A stretch of DNA of 35,786 nucleotides from CALBMX01 sp047629095. Lineage in GTDB: Bacteria; Planctomycetota; UBA1135; GCA-002686595. The DNA is taken from assembly GCA_047629095.1 (NCBI GenBank), contig JBLHWM010000005.1:1-35786 (forward strand), given 5' to 3'. Positions 22,736 through 31,037 of the stretch are shown piece by piece; within the stretch, counting starts at the first letter, position 1; each line of letters begins with the position of its first letter. The translations under genes and the position numbers were made by a program. The notes beneath the pieces are model-generated. The model saw only the letters and a list, made by a program, of their open reading frames with translations. It made no database searches and was not told where the DNA came from.

Positions 22736-24552
22736 GCTTCTTTTTGCCCGTACTGAAGCCTGTACAGCTTCCAGTAGAAGCCTCTTTCCGCCAGTAGCTC
22801 ATCGTGGCTGCCCTGCTCCACGAGCTCGCCCTTGTGCATCACAAGGATGCGGTCCACATCGCGAATCGTCGAGAGCCGGTGTGCAATGATCAGCGACGTA
22901 CGGTCCTTCATCACGCGTCCAACGGCCTCTTGCAGCAGGTTCTCCATGTGGGAGTCCACACTCGACGTCGCCTCGTCAAGGGCCAGCACAGCCGGCCGTA
23001 GGGCCAAGACCCTTGCGAAGGAGATCAGCTGGCGCTCTCCAGAGGACAGCCCCTTACCGCGCTCTCTGACGGGCTCGTCGTAGCCACCCGGTAGCCTGGA
23101 AATGACCTTGTCCAAGTGCAGTTCATCCGCAGCAGCTCGGGCCGTTGCGTCATCGATCTCGGGGTGCCCGAGGTGGATGTTGTCGATGATGTTTCCGGCG
23201 AACAAGAACACGTCCTGCTGCACAATGCCGATGCGAGAGCGCAGCTCTTTCAAGCTGTACTTGCGCACATCCACCCCGTCGAGCTCAATGGTCCCCGAGT
23301 CGATGTCATACAGACGTGTCAAGAGCTTGAGGATCGTGGTCTTTCCAGCACCCGTCGCGCCGACGAAGGCGATCTTCTCCCCGGGCTCCACTTCGAAGCT
23401 GACATTCTTCAGCACGGGGTTCTTGTCGTCGTAGCCAAAGGTCACATCGCGGAATCGGATGTGGCCCTTGGTCGGTCCTGGATTGTGAGGCGTGGGGACC
23501 TCCGGAATCGAGTCGTCGGTATCGAGGACTCGGAAGACGCGCTCGGAGGCGGTCATCGCGTTCTGCATGACGGTGTACTTCATGCTGAGCTCGTTGAGCG
23601 GCCCGAAGAAGCGCTCCATGTATTGCAGGAATGCGACCAGAGTACCGAGGGTAATCCCAGGATGCATGCTCTCGCTAAGGGGCGCCGCACCAAGGGCTTC
23701 CAGGGCAAGGCCGCCGCCGTACCAGAGAATCAGGGCCATGGTGATCGAGCTCAACATGTCCGTGAGCGCAGATAGACCGGACTCCCAGTTCACGCTCTTG
23801 ACCTGTGCCGTGCAGAGGTCTTCGTTGATGACGTCGAACTTCTTCTTGGTGAGCCTCTCTCTGGCGAAGCCCTGAACCAACGGCATTCCCGAGGACTGCT
23901 CGTGCAGGTAGGCGTTTAGCTTCGAGCGCCGCGACACCATGTCATCGTAGGCGCGACGAACGCGGACGCGAACCCAAAGGGTGGACACCATGAGGACGGG
24001 AACCGCGCAGAGTGCGACTAGAGTCAGCTGCCAGTTCATCCAGAACAGAATCGTCAGGATGGCCAACAGGTTGATCAGGTCCCCTAGGATCGTCACGACG
24101 CCCGAGGCGAACATCTCGCCAAGGGACTCGATGTCCGTGGTCACTCGGCCAATCAACCTACCGATGGGGTTCTTGTCAAAGAAGCGAGCTGAGAGCGTCT
24201 GCAGGTGCCGAAAGACGGCCATGCGCAGGTCGATCAGGGCATTTTGGCCAGCTAGTTCTAGGGTGTAGGCTTGGAGTGCCCGGCCGAGCAGCTCGCCGAC
24301 CACGGCCAAGCCGACAGCCCCAAGCAGCCATCCAAATCCCTTCAGCTCGCCCGTGATAAGGTAATCATCAATGGCAATGCGGATCAGCATGGGCTGTGCC
24401 AACCCAAGGGCCGAAGTGAAGATCAGCAGGCCCAGGGAGATCCAGAGCCACTTCTGATGCGGAGCGACGAAGGTCCACAGGCGCGCCATCAGCCTGAAGT
24501 CGAAAGCGGCTCCTGGCTGCTTCTTCTCGGCGGTCTTCGGGTCAGTCTTCAT
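22732..24552 (-). CDS. ABC exporter half-transporter (permease-ATPase), canonical catalytic subunit
   Basis: This 606-residue half-transporter has an N-terminal six-helix membrane domain (about 35-310) and a C-terminal ATPase. The ATPase has Walker A GATGAGKT (398-405), signature LSSGE (502-506), Walker B with the catalytic glutamate (LALDE, E527) and the H-loop His558. The signature deviates from LSGGQ. The gene overlaps the preceding half-transporter by 11 bases (ATGAAGACTGA), so the two are translated together. They should form a heterodimer like MdlA/MdlB, TM287/288 or BmrCD in the cytoplasmic membrane. The exported substrate (lipid, peptide or drug) cannot be read from sequence. Confidence 0.92.
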   Translation of the reverse strand: MKTDPKTAEKKQPGAAFDFRLMARLWTFVAPHQKWLWISLGLLIFTSALGLAQPMLIRIAIDDYLITGELKGFGWLLGAVGLAVVGELLGRALQAYTLELAGQNALIDLRMAVFRHLQTLSARFFDKNPIGRLIGRVTTDIESLGEMFASGVVTILGDLINLLAILTILFWMNWQLTLVALCAVPVLMVSTLWVRVRVRRAYDDMVSRRSKLNAYLHEQSSGMPLVQGFARERLTKKKFDVINEDLCTAQVKSVNWESGLSALTDMLSSITMALILWYGGGLALEALGAAPLSESMHPGITLGTLVAFLQYMERFFGPLNELSMKYTVMQNAMTASERVFRVLDTDDSIPEVPTPHNPGPTKGHIRFRDVTFGYDDKNPVLKNVSFEVEPGEKIAFVGATGAGKTTILKLLTRLYDIDSGTIELDGVDVRKYSLKELRSRIGIVQQDVFLFAGNIIDNIHLGHPEIDDATARAAADELHLDKVISRLPGGYDEPVRERGKGLSSGERQLISFARVLALRPAVLALDEATSSVDSHMENLLQEAVGRVMKDRTSLIIAHRLSTIRDVDRILVMHKGELVEQGSHDELLAERGFYWKLYRLQYGQKEA

Positions 24553-26464
24553 GGCGCCGCTCCGGGTCCGTTCGACTCGAGTCGAAGTCGCGCTCTAGCT
24601 CGGCCTCTAACTCCGCTGCAGCCTGTTGCTCGACCTGGTTCTTCTCCTGCCAGCTCCAAGTCTTCGAGTACCAGCTGTCGCCGGACAAGAGTTCGTCATG
24701 GGTACCCTTCTCCAGCACCGCGCCTTCATCGAGCACCATGATCTGGTCAGCGTGGTGGATGCTGCTCAAGCGATGCGCGATGAGGATGGTGGTGCGATCC
24801 TTGGCAAAGGGGCGCAGGTGCTCGAGGATCGCGTCCGAGGTATGGGTGTCCACAGCCGAGAGTGTGTCGTCGAGAATGAGCAACTTGGGTGTGAGGAGGA
24901 GCACGCGAGCCAGGGCGGTGCGCTGGCGCTGGCCACCCGATAGGTTGACCCCGCGCTCACCGATCATGGTCTCGATACCGTGGGGCAGTTGATCGAGGTC
25001 GCCGGCAAGTTGGGCGCCTTCCAGAGCTTCGATCACCTGTTCGCGCTCGGCGTCGGGCATACCTAGCGCAACGTTGTCGTGTAGGCTCTCGCTGAACAGG
25101 AAAGCATCCTGGGGAACGTAGCCGGTCACGTTGCGGACAGTCTCGGTGGGTAGGCTTGTGATGTCCTCGCCATCGAGGAAAACCATACCCGAGCCGACCT
25201 CAAGCTGCCTGGCCAGAATACGAGCCACCAGTGTCTTGCCTGCGCCCGTGTGGCCAACGATGGCCAATGTGGTGCCCGGAGGGACGTCGAAGGAGATGTC
25301 CTTCAGCACGGTCCGCGGAACGTCGGCCTTGCTGCCCGCGACGTCGCGGGAGATACTGCCCTTTAGGTGGGGCTGTTGGGACGGGGCGGCGAAGGTATAC
25401 GTGAGGTGCTTGACTTGAATCGAGGGCGCCGTTCCGCTGTCGGACGCGTCAGACGAGGTCGGCATGGCGGCCCGAATGCTGAGCTCGGCGTCCAAGATCT
25501 CCCGGATACGCTCGAAGGCAGAGGCACCCCGGCGCAGGGAGCTGATCACAAATCCAAGCGTTCGCGTCGGAACCGCGAGCATGGTGAGGTAGGTCAACAT
25601 GAGCCCGAACTCGCCCAGGCTCATTTCGCCCAGGGCAACCCTCTCTCCGCCAATGCCTAGCACCAGCACGGTCGAAAGGCCGCCAAGGCCCATCATCGTG
25701 CCGATCAATATGGCGCGTAGCTTGGTCATCTGCAGGCTCAGGCGCTTGTACTCCAAGCACTTCTCCTCGAACCGACCTAGGTCGAACTCTTCCAGGGTAA
25801 GGGTCTTGATGACGAGCTGACCGGAGAGGCTCTCGTCCACCTTCTCGGCGATCATGCCCAGGGAGTCCTGGGCAGCTCGCGCTGTGATCTGAATCCGCAG
25901 GGCAATCTTGCGGGCGAGATACAGGAAGACAGGATAGGGCGCAATCGCGATCAACGTCAGCTGCACGTCCATCGACAGCATCAAGGGAACGGTAATCAAA
26001 TACATGAGCCCCGTCTCTGCCATGTACATGTACACGGCTCCTCCAAGACCACGCACATACTCGCGATCGTTAATGCACCGGGACATCAGCTGGCCCGTGG
26101 GGTTGCGCTCGTAGAACGACGGCGCGAGCTTCAACATGCGCGCAAAGACCATCTCGAGGATATCTCGCGAGACGCGGCGACTATTTCCAAGCACCAGGAT
26201 CCGGCTGGCGGTTCGTATAGGAGCGATCAAAAACGCCGAGCCGAGAATCCAAAGGGCAGCCGTGAGGATCAGCGCCTTTGCGTGCCCCTCGTCCACAGGC
26301 GCAGAGCCGATATCCATCGTGCGCAGCTCGTCCAGGGTGCCCCAGAAGAAGCGGGGGATTTGAAGCTTCAGCCAGAGGCTTACGACGATGCACAACGTAC
26401 CCACAATATAGGCAGTTCGATAGCGCCGCAGCAGCGGTAGAAGGGGGAGCAGGATTTCGCGCAT
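24542..26464 (-). CDS. ABC exporter half-transporter with non-canonical Walker B
   Basis: This 640-residue half-transporter is the first gene of the pair. The membrane domain spans about 15-310. The ATPase has Walker A GHTGAGKT (404-411), a canonical LSGGQ signature (508-512) and Walker B LLILDD. The catalytic glutamate position is Asp533. Such a Glu-to-Asp change marks the degenerate ATP site of heterodimeric exporters. A Glu/Ala-rich charged tail of about 35 residues follows the ATPase. An insertion of about 25 residues rich in Ser/Gly/Lys (near 360-385) lies just before Walker A. It is divergent from the SUI1 gene with 119 bases between. Confidence 0.92.
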   Translation of the reverse strand: MREILLPLLPLLRRYRTAYIVGTLCIVVSLWLKLQIPRFFWGTLDELRTMDIGSAPVDEGHAKALILTAALWILGSAFLIAPIRTASRILVLGNSRRVSRDILEMVFARMLKLAPSFYERNPTGQLMSRCINDREYVRGLGGAVYMYMAETGLMYLITVPLMLSMDVQLTLIAIAPYPVFLYLARKIALRIQITARAAQDSLGMIAEKVDESLSGQLVIKTLTLEEFDLGRFEEKCLEYKRLSLQMTKLRAILIGTMMGLGGLSTVLVLGIGGERVALGEMSLGEFGLMLTYLTMLAVPTRTLGFVISSLRRGASAFERIREILDAELSIRAAMPTSSDASDSGTAPSIQVKHLTYTFAAPSQQPHLKGSISRDVAGSKADVPRTVLKDISFDVPPGTTLAIVGHTGAGKTLVARILARQLEVGSGMVFLDGEDITSLPTETVRNVTGYVPQDAFLFSESLHDNVALGMPDAEREQVIEALEGAQLAGDLDQLPHGIETMIGERGVNLSGGQRQRTALARVLLLTPKLLILDDTLSAVDTHTSDAILEHLRPFAKDRTTILIAHRLSSIHHADQIMVLDEGAVLEKGTHDELLSGDSWYSKTWSWQEKNQVEQQAAAELEAELERDFDSSRTDPERRHED

Positions 26465-26571
26465 GGCAGGGCGCGCTACTCTCCCACAGATGCCCGCTAT
26501 CAGGAAGTGCCTTGGCCCGCAAATGGGGCAGGTATGCAGGACTCTTGCCCTGGCGCCGCTTCCGTGCGTGC

Positions 26572-26577
26572 TAGAAT
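26572..26577 (+). promoter_or_regulatory. Likely -10 element of a leaderless promoter for the SUI1 gene
   Basis: TAGAAT, close to the sigma-70 consensus, ends 6 bases before the ATG at 26584. The predicted transcript start is therefore at the start codon. TTGCCC (26545-26550) lies 21 bases upstream, rather far for a -35. Confidence 0.45.
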
Positions 26578-26583
26578 CCGGCT

Positions 26584-26922
26584 ATGGCGAAATCCTACAA
26601 GAGGCGGGCAGACGGCGTGGTCTATTCCACCAGGGACCTGGGCATCTATGCGCCTTCGTCTAGCTTGCCCACGCCCAAAACAGACGGCGTGGTCCGAGTT
26701 GGGCGCGAGACGAAGGGCCGCAAGGGTGCAGGCGTAACGGTGGTGATCGGCGCGCCTTTAGCTGGAGCCGAGTTGGCCGCCTTAGCCAAGGAGCTCAAGA
26801 AGAGCTGCGGGGCAGGCGGGACTCTGAAGGACGATGTGATCGAGGTCCAAGGGGACAAGCGCGATCAGATCATCGCCCTGCTGGAAAAGCGCGGTTGGAC
26901 AGTCAAGCGCGTCGGTGGCTAG
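26584..26922 (+). CDS. SUI1/eIF1-like translation factor (YciH family)
   Basis: The 112-residue protein has a flexible N-terminus (1-45) and the SUI1/eIF1 fold, from GVTVVIGAPLAGAELAALAKELKKSCGAGGTLKDDVIEVQGDKRDQIIALL (about 50-100). The stretch CGAGGTLKDD with the following EVQGD is the family core, which contacts the ribosomal P site. YciH in E. coli discriminates against non-canonical starts and acts in stress. Because this organism seems to use leaderless and Shine-Dalgarno-poor mRNAs, a start-selection factor would be relevant; that link is inference. The gene stands alone, divergent from the ABC exporter and convergent with the DUF1570 gene (7 bases apart). Confidence 0.93.
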   Translation: MAKSYKRRADGVVYSTRDLGIYAPSSSLPTPKTDGVVRVGRETKGRKGAGVTVVIGAPLAGAELAALAKELKKSCGAGGTLKDDVIEVQGDKRDQIIALLEKRGWTVKRVGG

Positions 26923-26929
26923 TTGCGGA

Positions 26930-28549
26930 CTACTCTCCCAGCAGCTCCTTCCACCCGGGGAAGAAGCGGTTCTTGGGGTCGAGACTGACCGCCAAGCCAG
27001 CCTGGGCCTTCGCCTGTTCCAGAGCGTCGTTTCCCTCGTACTGGCCCTTGGAGCCGATACGGAAGTAGCGAGATGCCGACGCACCTAGCAGATAGTGGCT
27101 GTAGTCGTAGCGGTACTCTGCGTTGAGCGGGTCGAGCTCGATGGCGGCTTCAATGTCGGCCACAGATTTGGATGCGTCGCCGGTATAGGCCCTCGTTCGA
27201 GCGCGGGCAGCATAGGCCCTGGGATCCTCGACTCCGCCTTCAATCGCAGCGGTCAGGTCCTCAAGCGCCTCTGCGAAGTCGCCTGTCTGGGCGGCGCGGA
27301 GGCCACGCTTGAGCCGGGCTTCGGGCGCGTCGATGGCAACGTTGGCGATGAAGTCGTGCCACTCAACTTCCAGCTCTTGGACGTCCTCGACCTTGATCTT
27401 CTTCAGCAAGAAATCGCGAATGTCGTCGGGCTTCACAACCTTGTTCATTCCACCCGTGCCCCAGCCCGAGACGTTTTCTGATTCGACACCTTTGAGGGTG
27501 TAGAGCTCCTTGAAGAATTTAGAGAAGCCCTTCTGGTACTTGCCGTCGTTTCCATTGTTGAGGAAGTACACAAAGGACCAGGCGTGGGCATATTGAAAGG
27601 CTTGGAAGCCTGACTTCTCAAGGTCGAAGAGCTCCTGCAGGCCAACGGCTTCGCCGTCCTTGATGGCTTGCTGGACGGTCAGGACTCGGTCGGTTTGGAG
27701 CTTTCCGGGCTCAATGTCCAACTTGCCGCGCTTGCCCCGGATGATGGTCGAGCTACCGTAGTAGTCGGCCATGGCCTCGTTAATCCAGATCTGGGGCTTG
27801 AACTGCTGGTCGATCAGGTAGGTCAGGAGGTGCGTGCACTCATGGAGACCAACCCACTCGCTAGAAGAGGGCTCCGCGTAGTCGTGGTAGAAGTTCAGGT
27901 GCGAGTTCGGGCCCATGGGCATGAAAAACCCAGCGACACCAGGAGACATTCCTGTCAGCTTGGTGAATTCGCCCCAGCTCTTGTAGATGTTGACCTGCAG
28001 CTTGACTCCGCGCATGGTCGGGGTCGGCTTGATGCCGATGGCCTTATTCATCATCTTGTAGTAAGTGTCGAGCAGGGTGCCGTAGTACTCGAGCAGCTCG
28101 GGAGACGTGTTCGTCCTAATCTTGAAGTACTTCGACTCTCCCTCGAGTGCCGTTCCCCACTCGGAATACAAGGCGGCCTCGGCGGCCTCCTCCTTGCTGA
28201 TCTCGGACTCGCGATCCAACTCGGTTTGGTAGCCGCGCTTGGACATCCACTTGCCCCGATAGAGGACGTAGCCCTTCTCGAGGAAGTCGCGCTCCTTGTC
28301 GTCCTTGGGCACGTACTCGGACATGTCACCCTCGACCTCCACGGCCTTGATCATGCTGCCGTCCTTCAAGTGGATGACGCCATCGGGGAAGGTGAGCTTG
28401 TATCCGTCGCCGTCTTTGCGAGCCTTGGTTGCCACAATCTGACGGCCGTCGATCGTGACGATGCGGTCGGCAAGAACATCCGGTGCGAGGGCGAGCAGTC
28501 CGGCGGTGATGAGCGTGCAAGTAGGGAGCAGTTTGGACAGACGAATCAT
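26930..28549 (-). CDS. DUF1570-type exported HEXXH peptidase-like protein with TPR-like tail
   Basis: From the ATG at 28549 the protein has 539 residues. It has a signal peptide (LLPTCTLITAGLLALAPDVLA, cleavage after about residue 27). A short beta-rich region follows (about 28-75). The central domain carries HECTH (236-240) and the downstream NEAMADYY with E258, as in gluzincin-like peptidases and DUF1570 proteins common in planctomycetes. Residues about 405-480 form TPR-like helices (AQTGDFAEALEDLTAAIEGGVEDPRAYAARARTRAY). It probably acts outside the cytoplasm. The frame stays open another 34 codons upstream, but only the inner ATG gives a signal peptide. No partner genes are evident. Confidence 0.87.
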   Translation of the reverse strand: MIRLSKLLPTCTLITAGLLALAPDVLADRIVTIDGRQIVATKARKDGDGYKLTFPDGVIHLKDGSMIKAVEVEGDMSEYVPKDDKERDFLEKGYVLYRGKWMSKRGYQTELDRESEISKEEAAEAALYSEWGTALEGESKYFKIRTNTSPELLEYYGTLLDTYYKMMNKAIGIKPTPTMRGVKLQVNIYKSWGEFTKLTGMSPGVAGFFMPMGPNSHLNFYHDYAEPSSSEWVGLHECTHLLTYLIDQQFKPQIWINEAMADYYGSSTIIRGKRGKLDIEPGKLQTDRVLTVQQAIKDGEAVGLQELFDLEKSGFQAFQYAHAWSFVYFLNNGNDGKYQKGFSKFFKELYTLKGVESENVSGWGTGGMNKVVKPDDIRDFLLKKIKVEDVQELEVEWHDFIANVAIDAPEARLKRGLRAAQTGDFAEALEDLTAAIEGGVEDPRAYAARARTRAYTGDASKSVADIEAAIELDPLNAEYRYDYSHYLLGASASRYFRIGSKGQYEGNDALEQAKAQAGLAVSLDPKNRFFPGWKELLGE

Positions 28550-28737
28550 ATTCCAGTGGATGGGGCAGGTTGCTCGGCGGGGAAGCCAAGCAGGGCGAAT
28601 CGATTTTGGCGAGGTTGAATTACCGGGAACTATCGTCCCTTGTGGGGTCATTCAGGCAGAAGTGAGTGTACGCACGGAGACCGCTTTTCTTCCATGCCTA
28701 AAGGCAGGAGAATGGCGAGATCTTGGGGCCACCATGG

Positions 28738-28743
28738 CAAAAT
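28738..28743 (+). promoter_or_regulatory. Possible -10 element of a leaderless promoter for the globin gene
   Basis: CAAAAT ends exactly 6 bases before the ATG at 28750. No good -35 is seen at 16-18 bases. This is listed for its match in position to the hexamers before 34, 10580, 15471 and 26584. Confidence 0.3.
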
Positions 28744-28749
28744 GGTCCC

Positions 28750-29211
28750 ATGCACGAGAGAACCAAGGAAATCTACACGCCAGCGGGCGGTCCACCCCAG
28801 GGCGGACGACCTCCAGTCGAACTTTTAGTCGCCATGGGCGAGCCCGGGATCTTTGCTCTATTATCCGACTTCTACCAGCGTTTGGGGGCGAGCGCGATTC
28901 AAGACCTGTTCCCCAAGGATCCGGATCCCCTCGAGCAGGCCTCGAAGAAGTCGGCGGCCTTCTTTGTGCAGCTACTCGGCGGACGGCCGCTCTTCTCCCA
29001 GCACTTTGGCCCGCCGCGCATGCGCATGCGTCACTTCCCCTTCGAGGTCGACGCCGCGGCCCGGGCGACCTGGCTCCATCACTTTGAAGAGACGATTGAT
29101 CAAGCCATTGCCGATGGAAGCTTTCCCCCGGAACACCGCGCGAGCTTCGTCGACTTCCTGCACAGCTTCTCCTCGTGGATGGTCAACGTGGAGCCGGACC
29201 TAGAGTCCTAG
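28750..29211 (+). CDS. Truncated haemoglobin (group II/III-like)
   Basis: From the ATG at 28750 the protein has 153 residues. The compact globin pattern is clear: LLSDFYQRL (B helix with Tyr42 at the likely B10 position), a short CD region, then the F-helix block GPPRMRMRHFPF with proximal His95, and W108 in ATWLHHFEE (G8-like). A Pro/Gly-rich extension of about 25 residues precedes the fold. Truncated globins bind O2 or NO and often detoxify NO. That would fit the RIC gene 26 kb away, though linkage is not evidence. An in-frame ATG nine codons upstream is possible. The 3' end overlaps the convergent M3 peptidase gene by 12 bases. Confidence 0.88.
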   Translation: MHERTKEIYTPAGGPPQGGRPPVELLVAMGEPGIFALLSDFYQRLGASAIQDLFPKDPDPLEQASKKSAAFFVQLLGGRPLFSQHFGPPRMRMRHFPFEVDAAARATWLHHFEETIDQAIADGSFPPEHRASFVDFLHSFSSWMVNVEPDLES

Positions 29212-30912
29212 CACACCCGCCGCATGGGCCATCAGGTCCTCGACCACGGCCGCGTCGAATGGCGAGCGCAGGCCAGCGCCAGCGAAGAGTTGAGTCACAC
29301 TCTGGGTGCCACCCAAACGGCAGAGCTCCATGTAGGTCTCGAGGCAGGCCTCGTGGTCCGCTTGGTCCATCAAGGCGAGCTGCATGGCGCCCGTCTCCGC
29401 GATGGCGTAGTCAATGTAGTAGAAAGGATAGCGGTAGATGTGCAGCTGCGCGTACCAGCGCAGCGGGCGCATACTCTCCGCTTCGCCCGTCCAGTCCACA
29501 CCAGGCATGTAGAGGCTCTGGAGCTCCATGAACTTCTCGTCGCGCTCCGCACTTGTGACGGACGGATTTTCGTAGACCCAGTGTTGGAACTCGTCCACAA
29601 CACAGACGTAGCAGAGAATCTCCACCGCGCGATTCCAGCGACTCTTGGTGAACGTCTGTAGATCCTTGGAAGTGAAGAACTCATCCAAGTACGGCATGGA
29701 GAGGAACTCCATACCCATGGAGTGAACTTCGCATGCATCGGAGGTGGGCCATTGCAGGTCGACGGACTCGATCCACTGGCTCTCCCAACCCTGGAAGGCG
29801 TGGCCCATCTCGTGGGTCAAGGTTCCAATGTCGGATTCATCCCCTGTGGAGTTGCAGAAAATGGCAACGCGTCCTTCGTCGGGAAAGCTGGTGCAGTAAG
29901 CGCCGGCACCCTTGCCCTTGCGGTTCTCAAGGTCAATGAGCCCTTCGGAGCGCATCCGCTCAAAGTGAGCCGAGAGCTTCGGAGACAGGCGCGTAAAGAC
30001 TCCACTCAGTTTCTCAAGCTGTCCATCAACAGGGTTCAGCACGCCACTGGGTAGGCTCAACTCGGGGTGGTAAGCTCGGTCCCAGGGTTTCAACGTGGGT
30101 GTGCCAAGGGCCGCTGCTTGGCGCTTGGCTTGGCGTGCGAAGAGCGGCGACGCAAAGCGGCGCACGGCATCGCGGAACTGCTGCACTTGCTCGGGACCGT
30201 AGTCCGTGCGCTCCATGCCCGCATAGCCCAATGGGACGAAGTTACTATGGCCTAGATTCAGTCCCATCTGATTCCTGAGGGCAACTTGCTCATGGTAGAT
30301 GCTGGCAAGCACCTCTTGGTTCTGTTCGAACCAACTGTAGTAGGCAAGATAGGCTTGCTTGCGCAGACTAGCATCTTCCGAGGACGTCTTCCCCCTGGCC
30401 TGGGCTAGGGTCAGCTGCTCACCGGCGACGGTGACCTCGCCGCTGGCAATCAGCTTATCGTAGCGCTTCGCGAGCTCACCGGCCTTGACGCGAAGATCGC
30501 TATTGACGGTTGCGAGTGGCTCTTGGCCGACTTCAAGTACGCGTAGGAACTGCTGTCCGAAGCGCTCTCCAACAGCGTCCTTGTGGGGGCTCGCCAAGAG
30601 GGCGGCAACCATTCGCGAGGAACCCAACTCGGACGCCGGTGTGACGGTCTCGCGGTGGTTGCGCTCGCGCAGCTCGGCCTGCTCGTCGCGCATGTCCTTT
30701 GCATAGGCGTGGCTAATGCGAGCGTCCTCACCTTGCACGTAGCCCTTGAGAGCGTTCCAGTCCTCAGCCAAGGCAATCCATGGACCAGCGTCGGCAGCGG
30801 CGTCTGCTCGATTTACACGGTCTTCTAGGGCTTGATAGGAAGCGGTGACCCATGTGGCCGTCAGGCTATCTGGGCGCTCGGGAATGTACTTGTAGGCAAC
30901 AGTGGTGGTCAT
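29200..30912 (-). CDS. M3 family zinc oligoendopeptidase (PepF-like)
   Basis: This 570-residue protein carries the M3 active site HEMGH (367-371) followed by CEVHSMGMEFL with E395 as third zinc ligand. The N-terminal half is the helical cap that limits substrates to short peptides. There is no signal peptide, so it works in the cytoplasm, trimming oligopeptides. The length is normal for PepF/M3B enzymes. The gene is alone on its transcript. A TAGGCT about 40 bases upstream (30951-30956) could be its -10. Its end overlaps the globin gene by 12 bases. Confidence 0.93.
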   Translation of the reverse strand: MTTTVAYKYIPERPDSLTATWVTASYQALEDRVNRADAAADAGPWIALAEDWNALKGYVQGEDARISHAYAKDMRDEQAELRERNHRETVTPASELGSSRMVAALLASPHKDAVGERFGQQFLRVLEVGQEPLATVNSDLRVKAGELAKRYDKLIASGEVTVAGEQLTLAQARGKTSSEDASLRKQAYLAYYSWFEQNQEVLASIYHEQVALRNQMGLNLGHSNFVPLGYAGMERTDYGPEQVQQFRDAVRRFASPLFARQAKRQAAALGTPTLKPWDRAYHPELSLPSGVLNPVDGQLEKLSGVFTRLSPKLSAHFERMRSEGLIDLENRKGKGAGAYCTSFPDEGRVAIFCNSTGDESDIGTLTHEMGHAFQGWESQWIESVDLQWPTSDACEVHSMGMEFLSMPYLDEFFTSKDLQTFTKSRWNRAVEILCYVCVVDEFQHWVYENPSVTSAERDEKFMELQSLYMPGVDWTGEAESMRPLRWYAQLHIYRYPFYYIDYAIAETGAMQLALMDQADHEACLETYMELCRLGGTQSVTQLFAGAGLRSPFDAAVVEDLMAHAAGVLGL

Positions 30913-31037
30913 CGGTATCGAAGGGAAGTGGACGTTGAATCGGAGCCCTTAGCCTAGCAATAAGAGTCGGGATCTCCCTAGCCTTGTACCGGTCAACCCA
31001 TCTATTCTCAGTGGTGGCCGATTCAGTTGCGCCACCG

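Noticed and set aside
28550..28651. N-terminal extension of the DUF1570 protein by 34 residues
   Set aside because: It would bury the signal peptide; the ATG at 28549 is preferred.
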